Source of the DNA: Lacisediminihabitans changchengi
GTDB taxonomy: Bacteria; Actinomycetota; Actinomycetes; Actinomycetales; Microbacteriaceae
Assembly: GCF_016634425.1 (NCBI RefSeq)
Contig: NZ_JAEPES010000005.1
Location: forward strand, 124,001 to 188,000
Length of the DNA: 64,000 nucleotides
Direction: 5' to 3'
Of the stretch, positions 26,257 to 35,388 are shown one piece after another. The position numbers and the translations under genes were made by a program. Numbering within the stretch: position 1 is the stretch's first letter; every line of letters begins with the position of its first letter. The notes under the pieces are model-generated. The model did not search any database and was not told the origin of the DNA. It saw nothing but the letters and a program-made list of their open reading frames with translations.

Positions 26257-27900
26257 TCAGGCGAGCAGCGCGCGCATTGCGGTCTCGAGTGCCGCGACCT
26301 TGCTGCGCGCTGAGGCGAGCCGGGCATCCGCTGTCCCGTCGGTGCTCGACGCGTCGAGGTAGACCTTCACCTTGGGCTCGGTGCCGCTTGGGCGCACAAT
26401 GACGCGGGAGCCGTCCGCCAGCCAGAAGCGCAGGATGTCTCCCGCCGGGAACTGCTCGAAACCGTCGGCGAAATCGTCGACCCGATCCACCGCCGTCTCT
26501 CCGATCGCCTCGGGGAGGTTCGTGCGCAGCCGCTGCATGATCTGACGGATCTGTCCGAGGTCGGAGACTCGAATCGAGACCTGGCCGGAGGCGAAACCGC
26601 CGAAGGTGTCCGCGAAGGCCAGACGGTGCTCGCGCAGGCTGCTGCCCGCTGCGCGCAGCTCGGTGGCGAGCGCGAGGAAGTCGACGGCAGCAGAGATGCC
26701 ATCCTTGTCGCGGATCTTGTCCGGGTCGACCAGGTATCCGAGTGCCTCCTCGTAGCCGAACGAGAGCCCGGGCACCCGTGACACCCACTTGAAACCGGTC
26801 AGAGTGTCGGTATAGGTCAGCCCGTAGTGGTGCGCGACTGCCGCGAGAGCCGGGCTGCTCACGATCGAGGCGGCCAGCGTGCCAGAACCATTCAGGCGCT
26901 CGGCCGCGCGCCAGCCAAGCAGCGCGCCGACCTCGTTGCCGCTGAGGCGTTCCCAGCCCTCTGTGGTGGGGACGCCGATGGCCAGCCGGTCGGCGTCGGG
27001 GTCGTTCGCGATCACGAGGTCGGCGTTCTCGGCCGTGGCGAGGGCGAAGGCGAGGTCCATCGCGCCCGGTTCCTCGGGGTTCGGGAACGAAACGGTCGGG
27101 AAGCCGGCGTCGGGTTCGATCTGCTGGCGTACGGCGATCGGTTCGGCGAAACCGGCCTCGCGGAATACCCGGTGCGCGGTCTCCCAGCCCACGCCGTGCA
27201 GTGCCGTGTAGACGTAGCGCAGCGTAGGGCTGCCCGAGGCGAGGGCAGCGGTGCGCCGCACGTACTCGTCGAGGATCTCCTCGCCCGCGGTTTCGAACTT
27301 CGGCGACCTCGGCAGCTCCAGCACGTTCGCGGTCGCCGCCACACGCAAGATCTCGGCAGCGATTTCGCCGTCGGCTGGAGGGACGATCTGCGAGCCGTGA
27401 TCCGCTCCGCCGAGGTAGACCTTGTACCCGTTGTCTTGTGGCGGGTTGTGGCTCGCGGTGACCATGACGCCCGCGCTCACGCCGAGCTGCCGCACGGCAA
27501 AAGCGAGCACCGGGGTCGGCAGCTCGCGCGGCAAGATGATGGCCCGCACTCCCACGCCGGCCATCAGCTCGGCAGTGTCGGTAGCGAAGACTCGCGAGTT
27601 CTTGCGGCCGTCGTAGCCGATGACGATCGACGGATGCTCTTCCCGGGCGAGCAGGAAGGCCGCGAGTCCTGCGGCCGCCTGGGCCACGAGCACGCGGTTC
27701 ATGCGATTCGATCCGGCCTCGATACGGCCACGGAGTCCCGCGGTGCCGAACTCGAGTCGGGTATCGAAGCGGTCATGCAGCTGGGCGACCGCGTCGTCGT
27801 CGCCGGCCTCGACATCCGCGATCAGGCCGTCGAGTTCTTCGCGGGTCTCGAGATCGGGGTCTTGGTCGCGCCAGGCCTTTGCGACATCGAGCAGGGTCAC
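26257..27900 (-). CDS. Phosphohexose/phosphopentose mutase (phosphoglucomutase/phosphomannomutase family)
   Basis: A 547-residue alpha-D-phosphohexomutase. The phosphoserine loop is TASHNPPQDNGYKVY, the metal-binding loop NDPDADRLAIG, the sugar-binding loop appears as SFGYEEALGY, and the C-terminal phosphate-binding loop as VRPSGTEPKVKVY. Its GTG start overlaps the punA stop. Next to punA it could act as the phosphopentomutase that moves phosphate from carbon 1 to 5 of ribose; hexose specificity is equally possible from sequence alone (M. tuberculosis pmmB occupies the same position). Confidence 0.9.
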   Translation of the reverse strand: MTLLDVAKAWRDQDPDLETREELDGLIADVEAGDDDAVAQLHDRFDTRLEFGTAGLRGRIEAGSNRMNRVLVAQAAAGLAAFLLAREEHPSIVIGYDGRKNSRVFATDTAELMAGVGVRAIILPRELPTPVLAFAVRQLGVSAGVMVTASHNPPQDNGYKVYLGGADHGSQIVPPADGEIAAEILRVAATANVLELPRSPKFETAGEEILDEYVRRTAALASGSPTLRYVYTALHGVGWETAHRVFREAGFAEPIAVRQQIEPDAGFPTVSFPNPEEPGAMDLAFALATAENADLVIANDPDADRLAIGVPTTEGWERLSGNEVGALLGWRAAERLNGSGTLAASIVSSPALAAVAHHYGLTYTDTLTGFKWVSRVPGLSFGYEEALGYLVDPDKIRDKDGISAAVDFLALATELRAAGSSLREHRLAFADTFGGFASGQVSIRVSDLGQIRQIMQRLRTNLPEAIGETAVDRVDDFADGFEQFPAGDILRFWLADGSRVIVRPSGTEPKVKVYLDASSTDGTADARLASARSKVAALETAMRALLA

Positions 27901-28775
27901 TTCGGGTCCTCCACGGTGCTCGTTTCCTGCACGGTGCTCATTTCCTGCACGGTGCTCAGCTCCTCCACAATGCGCGCGAGGAGCGCACTGATCACAGGCT
28001 CCGCCTCGCGACCGGCCTCGAGCACCTCGGCGTGGCTCAATGGAGTCTTCTGAATTCCCGCCGCGAGATTGGTGATGAGTGAGAGTCCGAGAATTTCCAT
28101 GCCCGCCTGCCGGGCCGCAATGGCCTCGAGCGCCGTCGACATGCCGACGATGTGGCCGCCGATGGTCTTCGCCATCTGCACCTCGGCCGGTGTTTCGTAG
28201 TGCGGCCCACGGAACTGCGTATAGACGCCCTCGTCCAGCTCCGGGCTGACCGATTTCGCGATCGCGCGCAACCGGGCGGAATAGAGGTCGGTCAGATCGA
28301 TGAAGGTCGCGCCTTCGAGCGGCGAGTCCGCCGTGAGGTTGATGTGGTCGCTGATCAGCACCGGGGTGCCGGGCTTCCAGGTCTCACGGATGCCGCCCGC
28401 ACCGTTGGTGAGGATCATCGTGGTGGCCCCGGTGGCCGCCGCGGTGCGCACCGAATGCACCACGCGGCGCACGCCGTGGCCCTCGTAGTAGTGCGTGCGT
28501 GCGCCGATTACGAGCGCGCGTCGACCGTCGGCGAGCAGCACAGAGCGCAGCGTTCCGACGTGGCCTTCGAGCGCCGGCTTGCTGAATCCGGTGATCTCGT
28601 GGGCCGGGATGGTGGCGGTCGTCTCGCCGATGAGATCGGCCGCCTTGCCCCAGCCGCTGCCGAGCGTGAGTGCCAGATCGTGGTGCGCGACACCCGTGCG
28701 TTCAGCAATCTCTGCGGCGGCGATCGAGGCCGTTTCGAAGGGATCGGTGCTGGGGTCGTCGAGAGGATTGGACAT
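27897..28775 (-). CDS. punA: Purine-nucleoside phosphorylase
   Basis: Trimeric-type purine nucleoside phosphorylase, splitting inosine and guanosine. Motifs: LTLGSGWGKAA, ARTHYYEGHGV, ILTNGAGGIRETW, QFRGPHYETPAEVQM and VGMSTALEAIAAR. The family core ends near ISALLARIVEEL; the last 20 or so residues are a repeat-derived tail with STVQE repeated, encoded by tandem 18-base units at about 27905-27962. The coupled pgm-type gene follows. Confidence 0.93.
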   Translation of the reverse strand: MSNPLDDPSTDPFETASIAAAEIAERTGVAHHDLALTLGSGWGKAADLIGETTATIPAHEITGFSKPALEGHVGTLRSVLLADGRRALVIGARTHYYEGHGVRRVVHSVRTAAATGATTMILTNGAGGIRETWKPGTPVLISDHINLTADSPLEGATFIDLTDLYSARLRAIAKSVSPELDEGVYTQFRGPHYETPAEVQMAKTIGGHIVGMSTALEAIAARQAGMEILGLSLITNLAAGIQKTPLSHAEVLEAGREAEPVISALLARIVEELSTVQEMSTVQETSTVEDPK

Positions 28776-28849
28776 CAGTCCACTCTATTGCCGACTTGTG
28801 TTCACGCACGGGTTTGGTTGCCTATCTACGGCTACGCGAGAATGAGGGC

Positions 28850-30286
28850 ATGGCCTATGAATTCGAGCGCAAGCAACGCATCGCGATCGTGGGCGGAGGG
28901 CCCGGCGGATACGAGGCAGCGCTCGCCGGGGCGCAACTCGGCGCCGACGTGACACTGGTCGAAAGAGTCGGCGTCGGCGGCTCTGCCGTGCTCACCGACG
29001 TGGTGCCCTCGAAGACGCTGATCGCGACCGCGGAAGCCGCAAACGCCATCGGTGAGGCCGCCGATCTCGGAGTGCAGTTTTACACCCGCGGGGAGAGCGG
29101 GCGCCCCGTGCGTCCCGAGGTCGCGGTCAACCTCGGCGCCGTGAATCAGCGCCTGCTGCGTCTCGCCCGGCAGCAGTCGGAAGACATGAAGTCACAGCTG
29201 ATCAAGGCGGGCGTGACGGTCGTTCAGGGCGACGGGCGTCTCGACGGGCCGAACCGCGTGGTCGTCTCTACCGGCAAAGGACGCACCAGCACGGATTTCG
29301 ACGAGATCGATGCGGACACCATCGTCGTGTCTGTCGGAGCCAGCCCCCGCATCCTGTCCAGTGCCAAGCCCGACGGCGAGCGGATCTTCACCTGGACGCA
29401 GCTCTACACACTTCAGGAAGTGCCCGAGCATCTGATCGTGGTCGGATCCGGCGTCACCGGCGCCGAGTTCGCCTCGGCCTTCACCGCGCTCGGCTCCAAG
29501 GTCACGCTCATCTCCTCGCGCGACCAGGTGCTGCCCGGCGAGGACGCCGATGCTGCACGAGTCATCGAAGACGTGTTCCGTCGCAACGGCATGACCGTTC
29601 TGTCGAAGTCTCGCGCGAACTCGGTGGAGCGCACCGCCGACGGAGTCGTCGCCACCCTGTCCGACGGCACAACCGTCGAAGGAAGTCACTGCCTGATGGC
29701 CGTCGGCTCGATCCCGAATACGGCGGGAATCGGCCTCGAGGAGGCCGGTGTGCAGCTCACCGACTCGATGCACATCCGGGTCAATCGGGTGGCGCGCACA
29801 TCGATGCCGTCGATCTATGCGGCCGGGGATTGCTCGGACTTCTTGCCGCTGGCATCCGTCGCGTCGATGCAGGGGCGTACCGCGATCTTCCACGCGATGG
29901 GGGATGCGGTGAACCCGACCGAACTGCGCAACGTCACCTCGAACATCTTCACCCAGCCGGAAATCGCGACCGTCGGCTGGACGCAGAAGCAGATCGAAGA
30001 CGGCATCGCCCAGGGCGAGATCTACAAGCTGCCGCTCTCGTCCAACCCGCGCGCCAAGATGATGGGCCTGAAGGACGGATTCGTGAAGCTGTTCGCCCGC
30101 ACCGGCAGCGGAACGGTGATTGGCGGCGTGATCGTCGCGCCGAAAGCATCCGAGCTGATCCTGCCGATCTCGATGGCGGTCGAGCACCGGCTCACCGTCG
30201 ACCAGGTCGCCCGCGCCTTCGCCGTGTACCCGTCGCTCTCGGACAGCATCACCGACGCCGCGCGCGCGATGCACATCGTGAACTAG
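28850..30286 (+). CDS. lpdA: NAD(P)H-quinone dehydrogenase, LpdA-type flavoprotein disulfide reductase family
   Basis: A 478-residue member of the pyridine nucleotide-disulfide reductase family. It has the FAD fold IAIVGGGPGGYEAALAG, an NAD(P) fold HLIVVGSGVTGAEFASAF, and YAAGDCSDFLPLASVA. The place where lipoamide dehydrogenases carry the CxxxxC redox disulfide reads GGSAVLTDVVPSKTL, without cysteines; this is the hallmark of mycobacterial LpdA (Rv3303c), which reduces quinones instead of lipoamide. Start ATG 28850 follows GAATGAGGGC; an upstream extension overlaps the divergent punA start. Confidence 0.92.
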   Translation: MAYEFERKQRIAIVGGGPGGYEAALAGAQLGADVTLVERVGVGGSAVLTDVVPSKTLIATAEAANAIGEAADLGVQFYTRGESGRPVRPEVAVNLGAVNQRLLRLARQQSEDMKSQLIKAGVTVVQGDGRLDGPNRVVVSTGKGRTSTDFDEIDADTIVVSVGASPRILSSAKPDGERIFTWTQLYTLQEVPEHLIVVGSGVTGAEFASAFTALGSKVTLISSRDQVLPGEDADAARVIEDVFRRNGMTVLSKSRANSVERTADGVVATLSDGTTVEGSHCLMAVGSIPNTAGIGLEEAGVQLTDSMHIRVNRVARTSMPSIYAAGDCSDFLPLASVASMQGRTAIFHAMGDAVNPTELRNVTSNIFTQPEIATVGWTQKQIEDGIAQGEIYKLPLSSNPRAKMMGLKDGFVKLFARTGSGTVIGGVIVAPKASELILPISMAVEHRLTVDQVARAFAVYPSLSDSITDAARAMHIVN

Positions 30287-30339
30287 CGGCCGCCGCCGCG
30301 CGCCGCCCGGTAACGCCCCGCAGCCCGACACCGCGCCTT

Positions 30340-30383
30340 TTTGTTATCCCCGCGGGGGTTACAACTGACGCGGGGATAACAAA
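30340..30383. repeat. 44-bp palindromic repeat, left copy flanking the nuclease-like gene at 30.5 kb
   Basis: TTTGTTATCCCCGCG pairs perfectly over 15 bp with CGCGGGGATAACAAA around a 14-base loop. It is 40/44 identical, in the same orientation by loop sequence, to the copy at 31451-31494. No T-run follows the stem on either strand, so it does not look like an ordinary terminator. Confidence 0.93.
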
Positions 30384-30482
30384 CCGGCGCGAGGATGCTG
30401 ACGAACGCTGCTCACAGCGACGGTTGTGCACAGATCTCGAAAGTTGCGACACGCAGCAGGGCTAGCTCGCAATGATCTTCGG

Positions 30483-31439
30483 ATGTTCTCGTCCGCCCCA
30501 CCATCCTCCAGTCTCGGAATCATTCGCTCCCGTGACGTCGTCGTCGCAGGCGATCGGGCAGCGCTGTACTCCCGCGTGAAGCGCGGGGAACTGACGGCGT
30601 TGTATCGCGGGGTGTACGTGGACACTGAGCTGTGGACCCGAAGCTCGCGGGACGAGCGACATCTCTTGCGAATTCACGCGGCCTCGACCTGCCTTCGCGA
30701 CGACGAGGTATTCTCGCACTGGTCTGCCGCTGGGCTCTGGCGATTGCCTGCGGTGGGGTCGTTGCCAACGCGTGCATACGTTCGAGGGCCCGTTCGCGCT
30801 GGCGGTCGGTCCAGCGCCATTTTTGTGCGGCATGAGGATGGCGTGCCACACCTCGTCGAGAGCATCGACGGGCTGCGCGTCACCAGCCTCGCCCGCACGG
30901 TAGTCGATATGGCGGCCGTCGCGTCGTTCCCGGCAGCAGTGGCCATGGCGGATGCCGCGCTCCGACGCACCGAATATCCGTCGGCACGCGTTCCGTTGAC
31001 AGCCCTGACCTGCGACGGCTTGCTCGCCGAAGCGAAAAAAGTGGCGCTGCGGCATGGCTCTGCGAGGATCAAACGGGTCATCGAGTTTGCTGACGGTCGT
31101 GCCGACCGCCCGGGCGAGTCCCTCAGCAGAGTCAACATCCATCTCGCTGGACTGCCCGCGCCGGAACTGCAGGTACCCATGCGCGGCGCTAGTGGTCGCC
31201 GGTACGTGGTCGACTTCTGGTGGCCGCAGTTCAACCTCATCGGTGAATTTGACGGCAAGGCGAAGTACCTCGATCCGCAATTCCTCGGCGGGCGCACATC
31301 CCAGCAGGCCGTCTATGACGAGAAGGTCCGCGAAGACGACCTTCGCGCGACCAGTAAATCGATGAGTCGCTGGCCGTGGGAGATTGCGGTTTCGCCGGAG
31401 CGGCTCCGTGCCTGGCTCGTGCAGGCGGGCATGCGCTGA
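30483..31439 (+). CDS. AbiEi-antitoxin-like N-terminal domain plus DUF559-like PD-(D/E)XK nuclease fold protein
   Basis: About 318 residues. The N-terminal part (LGIIRSRDVVVAGDRAALYSRV, then KRGELTALYRGVY) looks like the winged-helix AbiEi antitoxin domain. The C-terminal part reads GESLSRVNIHLAGL, then RYVVDFWWPQFNLIGEFDGKAKY, which fits a PD-(D/E)XK core with E, D and ExDxK elements as in DUF559 proteins. Function is unknown; such genes are common, often solitary, in actinobacteria. No AbiEii toxin is adjacent. No clear ribosome site decides between ATG 30483 and GTG 30426. It is bracketed by two near-identical 44-bp palindromes and sits between conserved genes lpdA and accA3, so it is probably an insertion. 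Confidence 0.75.
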   Translation: MFSSAPPSSSLGIIRSRDVVVAGDRAALYSRVKRGELTALYRGVYVDTELWTRSSRDERHLLRIHAASTCLRDDEVFSHWSAAGLWRLPAVGSLPTRAYVRGPVRAGGRSSAIFVRHEDGVPHLVESIDGLRVTSLARTVVDMAAVASFPAAVAMADAALRRTEYPSARVPLTALTCDGLLAEAKKVALRHGSARIKRVIEFADGRADRPGESLSRVNIHLAGLPAPELQVPMRGASGRRYVVDFWWPQFNLIGEFDGKAKYLDPQFLGGRTSQQAVYDEKVREDDLRATSKSMSRWPWEIAVSPERLRAWLVQAGMR

Positions 31440-31450
31440 CCGCGCTGGTG

Positions 31451-31494
31451 TTTGTTATCCGCGCGGGCGTTGCAACTGGCGCGGGGATAACAAA
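31451..31494. repeat. 44-bp palindromic repeat, right copy flanking the nuclease-like gene at 30.5 kb
   Basis: TTTGTTATCC, a short GC-rich arm, a loop containing GCAACTGG and GCGGGGATAACAAA; one stem mismatch relative to the left copy. It starts 11 bases after the stop of the nuclease-like gene and 34 bases before the accA3 stop. Confidence 0.93.
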
Positions 31495-31528
31495 CCAGAG
31501 CGGGGACGGCGGATGACGCCGAGTACAC

Positions 31529-33286
31529 CTAGCTCGCGATGTCGAGCAGCACCGTGCCGGAGGCGACAGTCGCGCCCACCGCCGCGGTGATGTTGCTCAC
31601 CACGCCGTCCTTGTGCGCGGTGATGGGCTGCTCCATCTTCATCGCCTCGAGCACCAGGATGAGATCGCCCTTGACGACCGAATCGCCGGCCGCGACCGCG
31701 AGCTTGACGACGGTTGCCTGCATCGGCGCCTTCACCGAGTCACCGGTGGCAGAGGAGACCGCGCCGGAGCCGGCGTGGCGCTTCGGCGCGGCGGCCGCGG
31801 CGGGTACACCGGCAGCGACGGCTCCGAGACGGGCGGGGAGGGAGACCTCGATGCGCTTGCCGTCCACCTCGACGACGATGTTCTGGCGCGCTGCGGGAGC
31901 CGCGGCATCCGGCAGCGACCCGCTCCACGGCTCGATGCCGCCCGCGAACTCGGTCTCGATCCAGCGCGTGTAGATGCGGAACGGGGAGTCGGTGAAGGCC
32001 GGGTCGCGCACGATCTTGCGGTGGAACGGCAACACGGTGGGGAGGCCAGCGACCTCGAACTCGTCGAGGGCGCGGCGGGCGCGCTCGAGGGCGTCCTCGC
32101 GGCTGGTGCCGGTGACGATCAGCTTGGCGAGCAGCGAGTCGAAGGCGCCGCTGATCACATCTCCGGTGGTGACGCCACTGTCGACGCGCACGCCGGGGCC
32201 GCCGGGGAAGCGCAGGGTCTGCACCGGGCCGGGGGAGGGGAGGAAGTTCAGTCCAGGGTCTTCGCCGTTGATGCGGAACTCGAAGGAGTGCCCCTCTGGC
32301 TTCGGGTCGTCGTAGTCGAGCACGCCGCCCTCGGCGATGCGGAACTGCTCGCGCACCAGGTCGATGCCGGTGACCTCTTCGGAGACCGGATGCTCGACCT
32401 GCAGTCGCGTATTCACCTCGAGGAATGAGATGGTGCCGTCTTTGGCGACCAGGAACTCGCAGGTGCCGGCACCGAGGTACCCGACCTCGCGCAGGATCGC
32501 CTTGGACGAGGTGTACAGCAGTTCGTTCTGCTCGTCGGTGAGGAACGGCGCGGGCGCCTCCTCCACCAGCTTCTGGTGGCGGCGCTGCAGGGAGCAGTCG
32601 CGCGTAGACACGACGACGACGTTGCCGTGGGCATCGGCGAGGCACTGCGTCTCGACGTGGCGCGGCTGGTCGAGGTACTTCTCCACGAAGCACTCGCCGC
32701 GACCGAAGGCGGCGACGGCCTCGCGAACGGCGGAGTCGAACAGTTCGGGCACCTCTTCGCGGGTGCGGGCGACCTTGAGGCCGCGACCGCCGCCACCGAA
32801 CGCTGCCTTGATGGCGACTGGCAGGCCGTAGGTGTCGACGAACTCGAGCACCTCGTCGGCACCGGAGACGGGGTTGAGGGTTCCCGGGGCGAGCGGGGCG
32901 CCCACGCGCTCGGCGATGTGCCGCGCGGAGACCTTGTCACCGAGCTTCTCGATGGCGTCGGGGGAGGGGCCGATCCAGATTAGTCCGGCGTCGATGACGG
33001 CGCGGGCGAAGTCCGCGTTCTCGGCGAGGAAGCCGTAGCCGGGGTGCACCGCGTTGGCACCGGAGCGGCGTGCGATGGAGAGCACCTTGTCGATGCGCAG
33101 GTATGTGTCAGCGCTGGTCGCACCGTCGAGGGCGTAGGCCTCGTCGGCGAGCTTGACGTGCCGGGCATCCCGGTCTTGGTCGGCGTAGATGGCGACCGAG
33201 GCGATTCCGCTGTCCTTCGCTGCCCGGATTACTCGTACCGCGATTTCGCCACGGTTGGCGATAAGGACCTTCGTAATACTGGGCAT
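31529..33286 (-). CDS. accA3: Acyl-CoA carboxylase alpha subunit (biotin carboxylase plus biotin carboxyl carrier domain)
   Basis: Carboxylates its own biotin with ATP and bicarbonate, then passes CO2 to the AccD carboxyltransferase. The biotin carboxylase part (residues 1-450) starts [19 protein letters not shown] and has the ATP-grasp loop [14 protein letters not shown] and [15 protein letters not shown]. The C-terminal carrier domain has EAMKMEQPI with biotinyl Lys550. Length 585 fits actinobacterial AccA3. accD, accE and birA, its partners and biotin ligase, are 6-8 kb away in the same window. Confidence 0.96.
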   Translation of the reverse strand: MPSITKVLIANRGEIAVRVIRAAKDSGIASVAIYADQDRDARHVKLADEAYALDGATSADTYLRIDKVLSIARRSGANAVHPGYGFLAENADFARAVIDAGLIWIGPSPDAIEKLGDKVSARHIAERVGAPLAPGTLNPVSGADEVLEFVDTYGLPVAIKAAFGGGGRGLKVARTREEVPELFDSAVREAVAAFGRGECFVEKYLDQPRHVETQCLADAHGNVVVVSTRDCSLQRRHQKLVEEAPAPFLTDEQNELLYTSSKAILREVGYLGAGTCEFLVAKDGTISFLEVNTRLQVEHPVSEEVTGIDLVREQFRIAEGGVLDYDDPKPEGHSFEFRINGEDPGLNFLPSPGPVQTLRFPGGPGVRVDSGVTTGDVISGAFDSLLAKLIVTGTSREDALERARRALDEFEVAGLPTVLPFHRKIVRDPAFTDSPFRIYTRWIETEFAGGIEPWSGSLPDAAAPAARQNIVVEVDGKRIEVSLPARLGAVAAGVPAAAAAPKRHAGSGAVSSATGDSVKAPMQATVVKLAVAAGDSVVKGDLILVLEAMKMEQPITAHKDGVVSNITAAVGATVASGTVLLDIAS

Positions 33287-33365
33287 AGTTCTTCAGCCTA
33301 TTCGCAGTTCGGCGGCGCTCTTTGGTTGCCACCTACAAAATGGGGTGGTTTACCCCTCCGAGACC

Positions 33366-33989
33366 CTACAACCCAGAGAGATTCCAGAGCGTGGGCCAGG
33401 CCACATCGAAGTCGAGAAAAAGCGACCGCAGTGTCGCCAGCGAGAGGCCGACGACCGCGTGCGGGTCGCCATCGACCGAACGGATGAACGGCGCCCCGAG
33501 ACTGTCGATGGTGAACGCCCCGGCCACCAGCAACGGCTCCTCGGTGGCGACGTATGCGTCGATCTCGTCGTCGCTGATGTCGTCGGCGAAACTGACGGCC
33601 GCCGTCGCGACCGCCCCGACCGCGCCGTGCAGGATGCCGCCCCGATGGTCGATCAGCCAATGGCCGGAGTGCAGGTGGCCGGTCCTGCCGCGCTGCAGCA
33701 GCCACCGCTCGCGCGCGACCTCGGGCAGATGCGGCTTGCCGTAGACGATCCCGTCGAGCTCGAAGGCGGAGTCTCCGCCCAGCACGAAGCCATCGACGGA
33801 TGGCCCGAGAACCGCCTCGGCCTTGAGCCGCGCGAGCAACTGCACCATGTCCACCGGAGTGAGAGGCGAGGCGGCCGCGACCGCGGCATCCTCGTCCACA
33901 TGAGAGGGCAAAACGACGGGTTCGATGCCCGCCGCCCGCAACGTCGCGAGCCGGGCGGGGGAGGTCGAGGCGAGGTACAGCCGGGTCAC
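33366..33989 (-). CDS. maf: Maf-like nucleoside triphosphate pyrophosphatase
   Basis: House-cleaning pyrophosphatase of the Maf/YceF/YhdE family, which hydrolyses non-canonical or methylated nucleotides. The 207-residue protein starts RLYLASTSPARLATLRAAGI (family signature), has SHVDEDA, then LGGDSAFELDGIVYGKP and AFTIDSLGAPFIRSVDGDPHAVVGL. The GTG start at 33989 follows CAGGAG. A longer upstream frame overlaps the divergent methyltransferase start and is rejected. It precedes accA3, as in mycobacteria. Confidence 0.92.
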   Translation of the reverse strand: MTRLYLASTSPARLATLRAAGIEPVVLPSHVDEDAAVAAASPLTPVDMVQLLARLKAEAVLGPSVDGFVLGGDSAFELDGIVYGKPHLPEVARERWLLQRGRTGHLHSGHWLIDHRGGILHGAVGAVATAAVSFADDISDDEIDAYVATEEPLLVAGAFTIDSLGAPFIRSVDGDPHAVVGLSLATLRSLFLDFDVAWPTLWNLSGL

Positions 33990-34032
33990 GGGTGCGGGCT
34001 CCTGTTCAGTACGGGTGTGGTTAGCTCGAAGG

Positions 34033-35277
34033 ATGGGTGAAGCACGCGGTACGCAGGTCGAAATCGAGGTTACAGGCATCGCCCACGGGGGTATCTCGGT
34101 GGGGCGCCTCGACGGGCGTGTGGTCTTCGTCAGCGACGCGATACCCGGTGAGACGGTGGTCGCCGAGGTGACGGATGACTCCAAGAAGTCGTTCTGGCGC
34201 GCCGACACCGTTCGCGTGCTGCAGGCCTCGCCGCACCGCCGCGATCACGTCTGGGCCGAGGCATCCGTCGACCGCGCACCCGAGGACCGCGCCGGTGGCG
34301 CCGAGTTCGGACACATCGACTCCGCCCATCAGCGTGAGCTGAAGCGTCAGGTGATCACCGATTCCCTGCAGCGGATGGCCGGCATCGACCGTGACGTGGT
34401 CGTCGAGGCTCTGCCGGGCGCGGAGGACGGCACCGGATGGCGCACCCGCGTTCGCCTCCACGTCTCCGAGTCCGGAGTGGTCGGCCCGTACGCCGCGCGC
34501 TCGCACCGGGTGATCCCCGTTGAATCTCTGCCCTTGGCCGCGGCGGAGGCCCAGGTCATCGCGCCGCTGAGCGAGCAGTTCACCGGCGCCGACCACATCG
34601 ACCTCGTCGTGCCGTCGGTTGGGAATCCGTTCGTGCTGCAGGGCAGTGCCGACCGCAAGGAGCGCCCCAAGGCGCAGCGAATCGTCGAGCGGGTGGGTGA
34701 CCGCGAGTTCCGGCTGGATGTGCGCGGCTTCTGGCAGGTGCACCGCGACGCCGCGCAGACCCTCACCACCGCCGTTCAAGACGCCGTGGACGAGAACCTG
34801 TTCGACCCCCGCGCCGCGAACCTCGACCTCTATGGTGGCGTCGGCCTGCTCGCCGCTGCGGTCGGCGATCGGTTCGGCAACCACGTGCGCATCACCACGG
34901 TCGAGAGCGACCCCCACGCCACCGATCATGCCGCCGAGAACCTCGCCGAGTGGGTCGGCGCGAATGCCGTCACCGGTCGGGTGGAGCACTACCTGCGCGG
35001 TGTCCTGAAGGATGCCGGGGCCGCCGAGCGCGACCGCCTCACCCGGGCGACCGTCGTCCTCGACCCGCCGCGCTCCGGTGCCGGCAAGCAGGTCGTCGAC
35101 CAGCTCGCCGAGTTGTCGCCCCAGCAGCTGGTCTATGTGGCCTGCGACCCGGTGGCGCTCAGTCGTGACCTCGCCTTGTTCGCCGGCAAGGGGTACGACC
35201 TCACCGGCCTTCGCGCCTTCGATCTGTTTCCGAACACCCATCACGTGGAGGCCGTGGCCACTCTCGTGCGTCGCTGA
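34033..35277 (+). CDS. TRAM-domain, TrmA/RumA-family RNA 5-methyluridine methyltransferase
   Basis: A 414-residue class I methyltransferase of the RNA m5U family. The N-terminal TRAM domain (residues 5-60) includes VTGIAHGGISVGRLDGRVVFVSDAIPGE. The SAM motif is LDLYGGVGLLAAAVG, followed by VVLDPPRSGAGKQV and YVACDPVALSRDL, whose cysteine is the expected nucleophile. The Fe-S cluster cysteines of RumA (CGGC) are absent: residues 87-90 read AGGA. Whether it acts on tRNA or rRNA cannot be told. ATG 34033 follows GAAGG; it is divergent from maf. Confidence 0.88.
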   Translation: MGEARGTQVEIEVTGIAHGGISVGRLDGRVVFVSDAIPGETVVAEVTDDSKKSFWRADTVRVLQASPHRRDHVWAEASVDRAPEDRAGGAEFGHIDSAHQRELKRQVITDSLQRMAGIDRDVVVEALPGAEDGTGWRTRVRLHVSESGVVGPYAARSHRVIPVESLPLAAAEAQVIAPLSEQFTGADHIDLVVPSVGNPFVLQGSADRKERPKAQRIVERVGDREFRLDVRGFWQVHRDAAQTLTTAVQDAVDENLFDPRAANLDLYGGVGLLAAAVGDRFGNHVRITTVESDPHATDHAAENLAEWVGANAVTGRVEHYLRGVLKDAGAAERDRLTRATVVLDPPRSGAGKQVVDQLAELSPQQLVYVACDPVALSRDLALFAGKGYDLTGLRAFDLFPNTHHVEAVATLVRR

Positions 35278-35388
35278 GCACTCCTGCTGTTTCGCCGCGT
35301 CGCTGAGAGTCCGCAGGGGTGCGCGACCAGTACCATTGACTTCAGAACAGCCCCGCGGTATCAGCACCGCGAGAGACAGGATCCACTC

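Noticed and set aside
30340..30383. Ordinary Rho-independent terminator of lpdA
   Set aside because: The stem is followed by AACAAACC with no T-run on either strand, and a near-identical copy lies on the far side of the next gene.
30483..31439. Complete type IV AbiE toxin-antitoxin system
   Set aside because: Only an AbiEi-like N-terminal domain is present; no AbiEii nucleotidyltransferase gene is adjacent to this or the 42.9 kb gene.
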